Made by a program: the position numbers and the translations under genes. A DNA stretch of 64,000 nucleotides from Tenacibaculum skagerrakense. GTDB lineage: Bacteria > Bacteroidota > Bacteroidia > Flavobacteriales > Flavobacteriaceae. Shown here piece by piece: positions 36,710-43,111 of the stretch. Each line of letters starts with the position of its first letter. Position 1 is the stretch's first letter. The DNA lies in the NCBI RefSeq assembly GCF_004345825.1, contig NZ_SLXM01000004.1, positions 1-64,000 on the forward strand, given 5' to 3'. The notes under the pieces are model-generated. The model did not search any database. It was not told the DNA's origin and worked only from the letters and a program-made list of their open reading frames with translations.

Positions 36710-36916
36710 TTATACTAAAGCATCGATAGTGTCACAAACTAACTTGTAAGTACAAGGTCCAGTTCTTACCCAATCACAACCTGGAGGTGGTGGAGCTAAT
36801 ACTGGTAATTCACATGGAAAAGGTTTAAGAGGATCGATTTCTCTAATACCTCCAAAAACATTTTTTTGTGTTTCTTTAGTTAGCGGTGTTCCTAAATTTA
36901 AAATTGATTTTTTCAT
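36710..36916 (-). CDS. Double-glycine leader peptide precursor, 4-Cys Pro-rich core (first)
   Basis: A 68-residue precursor directly downstream of the exporter gene (58-bp gap). Its leader MKKSILNLGTPLTK...TQKNVFGG is the most divergent in the second half. The 45-residue core (IREIDPLKPFPCELPVLAPP...) is Pro-rich with four cysteines. No ~50-bp element lies directly before it, so it is probably expressed with the exporter. Confidence 0.83.
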   Translation of the reverse strand: MKKSILNLGTPLTKETQKNVFGGIREIDPLKPFPCELPVLAPPPPGCDWVRTGPCTYKLVCDTIDALV

Positions 36917-36974
36917 ATTTTTTTATGATTTAAATGATTGTTATATTCTCTAATTTTATTCTGAGCCAAAAAGT

Positions 36975-39161
36975 TTAACTTCCTAGTTCCAATTGGTTTT
37001 TGACTAGATTATAATAGTTTCCTTTTAACTTAATTAATTCCTGATGACTTCCTTTTTCTACAATTTTACCTTTATCTAATACTACAATTTGGTGTGCGTT
37101 TTTTACAGTACTAAGTCTGTGCGCAATTACAACAGCTGTTTTATCAGCAAAAAAGGTATTAAGCTTTTCCATAATTACTTTTTCGTTGTTTGCATCTAAA
37201 GCAGAAGTAGCTTCGTCAAAAAATAAAAATTTAGGATTTTTATAAACGGATCTAGCAATTAACATACGCTGTTTTTGACCAGTACTTAATCCGCTTCCTT
37301 CACTACCAATTTTAGTATTAAAACCTAGAGGTAAACCATCTATATAATCAGAGATATTAGCTACATCTATGGCATGAGCTAATTTTTTCTTGTCAACAAA
37401 ATCCTCTCCAACAGCAATGTTTTTTGCAATGGTATCGTTAAAAATGTATCCTTCTTGCATTACAACACCACAGTTTCTTCTCCATTCTTTTTGAGAAATG
37501 TTTTTAAAGTTAAAGTTTCCGACTTTTATTTCACCTTCATCTACTTGATAGAAACCAAGTAATAGTTTCATTAACGTAGTTTTTCCACTTCCACTAACTC
37601 CAACAATTGCAGTAGTTTTATTAGCAGGTATTTCTAGAGTTAAATTTTTAATTACGGGCTCTAATCCGCCAGTATATCTATATGAAATATTATTTAATTG
37701 AATTGCATTACTAGTAGGTATATTGGTAACTTTTTCATCGTCTGGATTTTCTTCATCTTCCATATTATGAATTTCACCTAATCTATCTAGCGAGATTTGT
37801 GCATCTTGTAAATCTCTCATGAAATTGATAAGTTGGGTGATAGGTCCGTTTAATTGACCGACTATATAACTGATAGCCATCATCATCCCCAATGTAATTT
37901 CACCATCAATAACCAACTTTGCGGAAAGGATGGTGATAAACATATTTTTTAATTCATTAATTAAATTAGACCCTACACTCTGAGTTTGCTCTAATGCTAA
38001 GCTTTTTGTGGCAACTTTAAATAAACGAGCTTGAACATATTCCCAATTCCAACGCATTCTTCTTTCGGCGTTGTGAAGTTTAATTTCTTGCATACCGTTA
38101 ATTAACTCAATAACCTTGCTTTGTTCTTGGCTAACTTCAGAGAATCTTTTGTAATCTAGTTCTTTACGTTTTTTAAAGAAGAACAATACCCAAGAAAAAT
38201 AAAGTACGCTTCCAAGTACAAAAACTCCAAAAATTTGAAGGCTATAAAAACAAAGAACCAAACTAAAAATAATAAGGTTTACGAAAGAAAATAAGACAGA
38301 AAGAGAAGAGGTTGTAAGAATTCTTTCAATTCGCTTATGATCATTAATTCGTTGTAATAAATCACCTGTCATCCTTACATCAAAATAAGAAATTGGCAAC
38401 TTCATTAACTTAATGAAGAAATCGGAAATTAAAGAAATATTAATACGAGTACTCAAATGTAGTAATATCCAACTTCTAATAATTTCTAAAGATGCTTTTC
38501 CTAAAAAGAGGAAAAGCTGTGCAAATAAAATAAGATATACAAAGTTGATATCTTGATTTTCAATACCTACATCAACCACACTTTGTGTTAAGAAAGGCAA
38601 GATAAGCTGTAAAACACTACCCGCTAGAAGTCCAATAACTAATTGAATTATAAACTTCTTGTATTTAAAGACATACTTGAAAATAAATGAGAAACCAAAT
38701 TTTTCATCCTTTTCAAATTCTTCAGAATAAAATTTTGGAGTAGGTTCAATTAATAGCGCTATACCTTCTTCAGTTGTTTCGTCTGCATTATTACCAATCC
38801 AATGTTTTATAAATTCTTCCTTGGTAAAAGTTATTAAGCCGTGAGCTGGATCTGATACATATACTGTGTCTTTTTTAATTTTATAAACCACTACATAGTG
38901 GTTTTTATTCCAGTGAACAATACAAGGCAAAGGAGCTTCAATAAATTTTTCAAAAGCTAACTTTATTCCTAACGATTTAAAACCAATAGACTCTACTGCT
39001 TCACTTAAACCTAGTAAGCTACTACCTTCACGAGTAGTTTCACTAAGACTTCTTAATTGTTGTGTATTAATAGTTTTACCATAATGTTTGGCAATAATTT
39101 TAATACATGTCGGTCCGCAATCTTTAGCTTCTGTTTGTGTATAATGTGGAAATTTTCTCAA
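36975..39161 (-). CDS. C39-peptidase ABC exporter for double-glycine leader peptides; TTG start
   Basis: A 728-residue bifunctional exporter. The N-terminal C39 peptidase has catalytic Cys15 (KDCGPTC), His88 (WNKNHYVVVY) and Asp104 (VSDPAHG), so it should cleave after the GG of the nearby precursors. Next is a six-helix ABC membrane domain (about 165-450), then the nucleotide-binding domain: Walker A VGVSGSGKTT, signature LSTGQ (usual LSGGQ), Walker B FLFFDEATSALDA, and IAHRLST. The conserved N-terminus is reached only from TTG at 39161; an in-frame stop lies four codons upstream and no ATG is available. The TTG overlaps the stop of a 32-codon upstream frame. Confidence 0.93.
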   Translation of the reverse strand: MRKFPHYTQTEAKDCGPTCIKIIAKHYGKTINTQQLRSLSETTREGSSLLGLSEAVESIGFKSLGIKLAFEKFIEAPLPCIVHWNKNHYVVVYKIKKDTVYVSDPAHGLITFTKEEFIKHWIGNNADETTEEGIALLIEPTPKFYSEEFEKDEKFGFSFIFKYVFKYKKFIIQLVIGLLAGSVLQLILPFLTQSVVDVGIENQDINFVYLILFAQLFLFLGKASLEIIRSWILLHLSTRINISLISDFFIKLMKLPISYFDVRMTGDLLQRINDHKRIERILTTSSLSVLFSFVNLIIFSLVLCFYSLQIFGVFVLGSVLYFSWVLFFFKKRKELDYKRFSEVSQEQSKVIELINGMQEIKLHNAERRMRWNWEYVQARLFKVATKSLALEQTQSVGSNLINELKNMFITILSAKLVIDGEITLGMMMAISYIVGQLNGPITQLINFMRDLQDAQISLDRLGEIHNMEDEENPDDEKVTNIPTSNAIQLNNISYRYTGGLEPVIKNLTLEIPANKTTAIVGVSGSGKTTLMKLLLGFYQVDEGEIKVGNFNFKNISQKEWRRNCGVVMQEGYIFNDTIAKNIAVGEDFVDKKKLAHAIDVANISDYIDGLPLGFNTKIGSEGSGLSTGQKQRMLIARSVYKNPKFLFFDEATSALDANNEKVIMEKLNTFFADKTAVVIAHRLSTVKNAHQIVVLDKGKIVEKGSHQELIKLKGNYYNLVKNQLELGS

Positions 39162-39256
39162 AAAATACAGTTAAAATTACTGGTAAACATTGTCTTCCAG
39201 CTTTGGTTAATATTATTTGGTTTAATACTATTAATGATGTAGGCTTTACCTTTCAT
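39158..39256 (-). CDS. Possible 32-codon leader frame overlapping the exporter start
   Basis: ATG at 39256 opens a frame starting MKGKAYIINS and ending SNFNCIF. Its TGA overlaps the exporter's TTG start (TTGA). Such an overlap would let ribosomes that finish the small frame restart at the weak TTG. The product shows no recognised motif and no GG leader. Only the overlap argues for translation. Confidence 0.35.
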   Translation of the reverse strand: MKGKAYIINSIKPNNINQSWKTMFTSNFNCIF

Positions 39257-39392
39257 TAATAGATGATTCGCAATATAGAAATAGTATAAAATAACTTTAA
39301 CTTGTTTATGATTTGGTAGCTTTTATTGAAAGCTATATTAAGTTAAAATTTATTTTTCATAATATTTAAAATTTTAAAACTACATTTGCGGC

Positions 39393-39446
39393 GAACATTT
39401 TGGAACACTCGATGAGTGTGTCTATTCTTCGCGAGAGAATATTGTT
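39393..39446 (-). promoter_or_regulatory. Locus-specific ~50-bp element, copy 6
   Basis: On the gene strand: CTCTCGCGAAGAATAGACAC, ACTCATCGAGTGTTCC, AAAATGTTCGCC. The ACACTC/GAGTGT hairpin is perfect although the loop differs from the other copies; the CCTTGA/TCAAGG pairing is lost. It lies between the VKOR-fusion gene and the exporter, about 140 bp before the possible 32-codon frame and about 230 bp before the exporter TTG. Confidence 0.75.
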
Positions 39447-39453
39447 CTAAAGA

Positions 39454-39477
39454 GCAAAGTCGTTTATTCGACTTTGC
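39454..39477. terminator. Perfect 9-bp hairpin downstream of the VKOR-fusion gene
   Basis: GCAAAGTCG TTTATT CGACTTTGC. The following T run (TTGTTTTTTA) is on the plus strand, so it is a better terminator for plus-strand transcription than for the VKOR gene. Confidence 0.6.
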
Positions 39478-39484
39478 TTGTTTT

Positions 39485-41089
39485 TTATAGTTCATTATGT
39501 TGAGGAATGTTACTATAGTTTTCTTCTAAGTCTTCAATAAAAAAGCTTAAATCGGTTCTACTATATTCTTTAGGGAAAGATTTTCCATTGATTAAAATCT
39601 CAGGAGTGAAATTAATACCGTTTTCATTACACCAACTTTTTTCGTTTTGTAATACTTCTAAATATTTAGAAAAATCATTACTCTTTTTCCACTTAGAAAG
39701 CCAGTCATTATATTCAATGCTTCCATAAATCTCACTCATTGCTTCCATACATACTTTCTCACCTTGCTCATTATAAAGTTCAATTAGTCTATTAGCTACA
39801 ATTACGCCGTCGCTATCAGGATGGTCAACAGGAACATTGAAACGAACAATAACTTTAACGTTATCATGGTAGCGTTCAATAATTTGATCAACTAATTTAT
39901 GAACTGGCTTACAATGACCACAAAAAGGATTTGTAATAACTGTAATTTCTACAGGCGATTTTTTATTACCTAACACTATTTCGCCAGACTTTTCTATTGT
40001 TGTATTTAATTTAGGAGATTTCTGAAGTAAAGTATTGAATAAATTAAAGTTTCGTTTGAATTTTACAGCTTCAATTTTCTCTTTTCTTAAATCAATTACA
40101 TTTCTAATTAATGGTTTCAAGTATCTCCACGAAGTGTAAGTTCCTATAAAACTCAAAGCAGTAATAACAATATCTTTTGTTGCTAAATTTATTAAAGAAT
40201 TGATTTCTGTTGTTTCAAAGAAAACTAAACTTGCTTGAAGCCATAAAATACCAACTATTGATAGGCATAAGGTACACCAAGATTTAACAACTTGATATTG
40301 ATAATATATCGAATATAAGGTAATCGGTAAAGCTGCTAAACTTATAAGATAAACAGGATAGAAATTACTTAAACTTAAAGAAGCCACTGTTAATCCAATA
40401 AAATAAATGATACTCAAGTCACTTAACTTATGTCCTTTAAAAATTTCAGCGCCTTTAGAATTTAAAACAGCATCACAATCTTTTTTTTCACTGTTTCCAG
40501 AACAAAAAGCGTCTCCAATAACTGTGCTTTCGCCTAATTCTTGATTCAAGATGCTATAACTAGCAATAATTCCAAAAACTGATAATAAAAGATGCGCTAG
40601 ATTTAAAGCTCCAATTTTATCAAATGTTAAAAACCCAGTTATGCCTAATAAAGCAAAAAGAAGTATATAATCTACTACAGAATTAGCTTCTTTACCAGCT
40701 GTTTCATTTTCTGTTTTCTCAACAGCAACAATAATCCCTGTAAATTTTTGTATAAACTCTGATTCAGTTACTATAGTGTCTTTACTAGAGTTAGAATAAA
40801 TAGAATATTGAGGCTTGTTTTTAACTTTTATAACCGTTACTAAATCGGTTCCTTCATCAGTATTTACTTGAGCTATAAAGCTTTCAGGTAATTGATGTAG
40901 TGTTTGAATGTCTGTAGGTACTTCAGCTGCAACATTTTCAATATTAAAATGGTCTAATACACCAGTAATTGCGTGTAAACTTGGATAAGAAGGGTGACTT
41001 TTTATTTGAAAGGCAAGTTCTTTCTTATCATGTGCAATTTTATTTTTTGATAGCAGCCTCTGCACTATCATAAATAGTGGATTCTTCAT
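39485..41089 (-). CDS. C39-like / VKOR / DsbA-like thioredoxin fusion, probable disulfide-forming enzyme for the exported peptides
   Basis: A 534-residue three-part protein. Residues ~1-125 resemble a C39 peptidase domain (HPSYPSLHAITGVLDHFNIEN) but lack the catalytic DCGxxC, so it may only bind leaders. About five membrane helices follow (~140-310) with vitamin K epoxide reductase features: CSGNSEKKDCDAVL and the redox pair SWCTLCLS. The C-terminal part (~365-534) is a DsbA-like thioredoxin fold with FCGHC. VKOR passes electrons from DsbA-like partners to quinone, so the fusion can form disulfides outside the cytoplasm. Placed upstream of exporter and precursors on the same strand, it fits cores that all have even cysteine numbers. 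Confidence 0.88.
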   Translation of the reverse strand: MKNPLFMIVQRLLSKNKIAHDKKELAFQIKSHPSYPSLHAITGVLDHFNIENVAAEVPTDIQTLHQLPESFIAQVNTDEGTDLVTVIKVKNKPQYSIYSNSSKDTIVTESEFIQKFTGIIVAVEKTENETAGKEANSVVDYILLFALLGITGFLTFDKIGALNLAHLLLSVFGIIASYSILNQELGESTVIGDAFCSGNSEKKDCDAVLNSKGAEIFKGHKLSDLSIIYFIGLTVASLSLSNFYPVYLISLAALPITLYSIYYQYQVVKSWCTLCLSIVGILWLQASLVFFETTEINSLINLATKDIVITALSFIGTYTSWRYLKPLIRNVIDLRKEKIEAVKFKRNFNLFNTLLQKSPKLNTTIEKSGEIVLGNKKSPVEITVITNPFCGHCKPVHKLVDQIIERYHDNVKVIVRFNVPVDHPDSDGVIVANRLIELYNEQGEKVCMEAMSEIYGSIEYNDWLSKWKKSNDFSKYLEVLQNEKSWCNENGINFTPEILINGKSFPKEYSRTDLSFFIEDLEENYSNIPQHNEL

Positions 41090-41123
41090 CGGAGGACAAT
41101 ATTTTGGTTGATTCTAATTACTC

Positions 41124-41131
41124 CAAATATA
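41124..41131 (-). promoter_or_regulatory. Candidate -7 element of the peptide locus (VKOR-fusion gene)
   Basis: The minus strand reads TATATTTG, a match to TAnnTTTG, 35 bp before the VKOR-fusion ATG. An imperfect palindrome TATACTTTT...AAAAGTGTATA at about 41143-41167 lies where a -33 box or operator would be. Confidence 0.5.
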
Positions 41132-41243
41132 ACTTTTTTGGTTATACTTTTAAAGTAAAAGTGTATAATTTACAAAATCAAAACTATGATTAGTAGTATT
41201 TATTCTGTTTTTTAACAGAAATTGTAAAAGAATCTAAAAACAA

Positions 41244-41270
41244 AAAAGCTTCACAAAAAGTGAAGCTTTA
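41244..41270 (-). terminator. Terminator after the tRNA
   Basis: On the minus strand AAAGCTTCAC TTTTT GTGAAGCTTT is followed by TTTTGTTTTT, 5 bp after the tRNA gene. Confidence 0.85.
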
Positions 41271-41274
41271 AAGG

Positions 41275-41348
41275 TGGTCCCACATGGGCTCGAACCATGG
41301 ACCCCCTGATTATGAGTCAGGTGCTCTAACCAACTGAGCTATAGGACC
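41275..41348 (-). tRNA. tRNA with CAU anticodon (Ile2 or elongator Met)
   Basis: A complete 74-nt cloverleaf on the minus strand: acceptor GGTCCTA, D-arm AGCTCAGTTGGTTAGAGC, anticodon arm CCTGACTCATAATCAGG with anticodon CAT, T-arm CATGGTTCGAGCCCATG, discriminator A. The CCA end is not encoded. The C4-G69 and C5-G68 acceptor pairs and the GACTCATAATC loop region resemble the lysidine-modified minor tRNA-Ile2, so I lean to Ile2 over elongator Met. It is not an initiator (no three G-C pairs in the anticodon stem). Confidence 0.95.
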
Positions 41349-41400
41349 AGTAAAATGGATTGCAAAAATAAACTATTTTTTGAAATCCGAAAGTCTTTTT

Positions 41401-42372
41401 TTATACTTTTCTAGTCATTAAATTTTTACCAAAGCTAATTAGGCTTTCTTTTGCTGATTCAGATATGTTTAGCTGTTTTAAATCTTCAAAAGATTTTTGA
41501 GTGTATTCCTCAATTAAATTTTGAATTAAAGTAGGAATATCATTTTGTTCAAATATGCGAGTAACTTCAATAATTTTAATAGAATTATCTTCTAACTTCT
41601 GATTATAAAAGAATTGTAATTTCTCTTGATCTTCCTTGTTAGCTATTTCTAAACATTTCAAGTATAAATACGTCTTCTTGTTTTCAATGATGTCTCCACC
41701 AATTTGTTTACCAAATGTTTCTGGATTTCCAAAAGTATCTAGGTAGTCATCCTGAAGTTGAAAAGCAATACCTAAGTTTAATCCAAAGTTATATAATGCA
41801 ATAGCTGTTTCATCATTAGCTTCTGCTACAATAGCACCCATTTTTAATGCTGCAGCGACTAACACCGAAGTCTTCAAAGTAATCATTTTAATATACTCCG
41901 GAATCGTAACGTCGTTTCTAGTTTCAAAATCAACATCTAATTGTTGTCCGTCACATACTTCAAGAGCAGTTTTGCTGAACAATTTTGCTAGTTTCTGAAA
42001 AACAACAGGCTCATAATTTTCAAAATACTGATAAGCTAAAATAAGCATAGCGTCACCTGAAAGAATTCCTGTATTAACATCCCATTTTTCATGAACAGTT
42101 GCTTTTCCTCTTCGTAAAGGAGCTTCGTCCATTATATCATCATGTACTAAAGTAAAGTTGTGAAATGTTTCCACAGCCATAGCTGCAGGAAGTGCTTTAT
42201 CAAAAGAACCCGAAACAACATCACATGCAATAAGCGTTAATAAAGGACGTAATCGTTTTCCTCCAAGCTGTAAAATATAGTCTACAGGAGTATATAAATT
42301 TTTAGGTTCTCTATTAAAGTCTTGCTGTTCTAGATAAGAAATAAATGACTGATAATATTTAGTTAAGTCCAA
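41401..42372 (-). CDS. Polyprenyl (farnesyl/geranylgeranyl-type) diphosphate synthase; TTG start
   Basis: A 323-residue all-helical trans-prenyltransferase. The first Asp-rich motif is DDIMDEAPLRRG and the second is DDYLD (QLQDDYLDTFGNPETFGKQIGGD), with GGKRLRP near the N-terminus. It elongates allylic diphosphates with isopentenyl diphosphate for quinones and carotenoids; chain length is not safely predictable. The start at 42372 is TTG: an in-frame stop lies two codons upstream and the first ATG is about 80 residues inside, beyond GGKRLRP. Confidence 0.93.
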   Translation of the reverse strand: MDLTKYYQSFISYLEQQDFNREPKNLYTPVDYILQLGGKRLRPLLTLIACDVVSGSFDKALPAAMAVETFHNFTLVHDDIMDEAPLRRGKATVHEKWDVNTGILSGDAMLILAYQYFENYEPVVFQKLAKLFSKTALEVCDGQQLDVDFETRNDVTIPEYIKMITLKTSVLVAAALKMGAIVAEANDETAIALYNFGLNLGIAFQLQDDYLDTFGNPETFGKQIGGDIIENKKTYLYLKCLEIANKEDQEKLQFFYNQKLEDNSIKIIEVTRIFEQNDIPTLIQNLIEEYTQKSFEDLKQLNISESAKESLISFGKNLMTRKV

Positions 42373-42447
42373 ATGTTAAGTTTTTATGCAAAAATAAGCC
42401 AATTAGAGAAACTAAATAATCTTAATGTTAAAAAATCATTAAAACTT

Positions 42448-42477
42448 AGGAAACTTTTTTGGTTTCTAAAGTTTCCT
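42448..42477. promoter_or_regulatory. Perfect inverted repeat, candidate operator of the TetR-type regulator
   Basis: AGGAAACTTT (42448-42457) and AAAGTTTCCT (42468-42477) are exact complements separated by 10 bp. The -33 TTG of the adjacent promoter (42459-42461) lies in the spacer. This is the expected layout of a TetR-family autoregulatory operator. Confidence 0.75.
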
Positions 42478-42489
42478 GAACTACATTTG
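42459..42489 (+). promoter_or_regulatory. Promoter of the TetR/efflux operon
   Basis: TTG (42459-42461), 20-bp spacer, TACATTTG (42482-42489): a good match to the Bacteroidota TTG-N17-23-TAnnTTTG promoter. It ends 9 bp before the regulator's ATG, so the leader is very short. Confidence 0.7.
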
Positions 42490-42498
42490 CACAGAATT

Positions 42499-43107
42499 AT
42501 GAGAGATAAAATTATAAACAAAGCTGGAGAATTATTCTTAAACTTAGGTTTTAAGAGTGTTACAATGGATGATATTTCTAATGAGTTAGGTGTGTCTAAG
42601 AAAACATTGTACAAGTACTTTTCTAATAAAGTTTCGTTAGTAGATGCATCTTGTGCTACAATTCATGAGTCTATAGAACAAACTATAGATTTTATTAAGG
42701 AGAAAAAATACAATGCCATTGAGGAGGAATTTGCGATTAAAGCAATTTTTAAAGAAATGTTTAAAAACGCAAAAGATTCTCCAATGCATCAATTAAGAAA
42801 ATACTATCCAGAAATTTATAACAAATTAATGCATCGTGAAGTATGTATGTTTAAAGATTGTAATAGTGACAATCTAAAAAAAGGTATATCTCAAGGTTTG
42901 TATAGAGAAGATATAGATCTTGATTTAACTACTAACTTTTATTTTACATTGATTTTTGGTCTGTTTGAATCGGATGTGTATAGCCAAGATGTACAAGAAT
43001 TAGTAAAAGTAGAATATAAGGTATTAGAATATCATATTAGAGCAATTGCTACCGAAAAAGGAATAGAAGAACTAGAAAAACAATTAAAAATAATTAATGA
43101 AAACTAA
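42499..43107 (+). CDS. TetR/AcrR family repressor of the adjacent RND efflux operon
   Basis: A 202-residue regulator with N-terminal helix-turn-helix (ATGLF-type region: INKAGELFLNLGFKSVTMDDISNELGVSKKTLYKYFSNK) and an all-helical ligand-binding domain. I placed the start at ATG 42499 because the promoter (TACATTTG at 42482) and the palindrome lie inside any longer N-terminal extension. It is the first gene of a tetR-tolC-adaptor-pump operon and probably represses it through the operator at 42448-42477. The TolC-type gene follows after 4 bp. Confidence 0.92.
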   Translation: MRDKIINKAGELFLNLGFKSVTMDDISNELGVSKKTLYKYFSNKVSLVDASCATIHESIEQTIDFIKEKKYNAIEEEFAIKAIFKEMFKNAKDSPMHQLRKYYPEIYNKLMHREVCMFKDCNSDNLKKGISQGLYREDIDLDLTTNFYFTLIFGLFESDVYSQDVQELVKVEYKVLEYHIRAIATEKGIEELEKQLKIINEN

Positions 43108-43111
43108 CCAA

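Larger units (their letters stand above)
39381..39488 (+). ncRNA. Possible plus-strand small RNA antisense to the ~50-bp elements
   Basis: On the plus strand, TACATTTG (39381-39388, fits TAnnTTTG) is followed by the sixth copy of the ~50-bp element and then by a perfect hairpin GCAAAGTCG/CGACTTTGC (39454-39477) with a T-rich tail. This has the layout of a ~95-nt small RNA. Its TGTCTATTCTTCGCGA (16 nt) would pair perfectly with copies 1, 2 and 4 in the precursor mRNA leaders. No -33 TTG was found. The simpler reading is a cis element of the exporter plus a hairpin after the VKOR gene. Confidence 0.3.

Noticed and set aside
33016..36916. Precursors as lanthipeptides or other enzymatically modified peptides
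   Set aside because: No lanthionine synthetase, radical-SAM, YcaO or graspetide enzyme is encoded nearby; the only linked redox enzyme is the VKOR/DsbA-like fusion.
33231..39446. Six ~50-bp copies as a CRISPR array
   Set aside because: Spacing is irregular and coding genes lie between them; copies are not 28-40-bp repeats with spacers and no cas gene is present.
42373..42498. Longer N-terminus of the TetR-type regulator
   Set aside because: The extension covers the promoter and operator and has no TetR similarity; the family start is at 42499.
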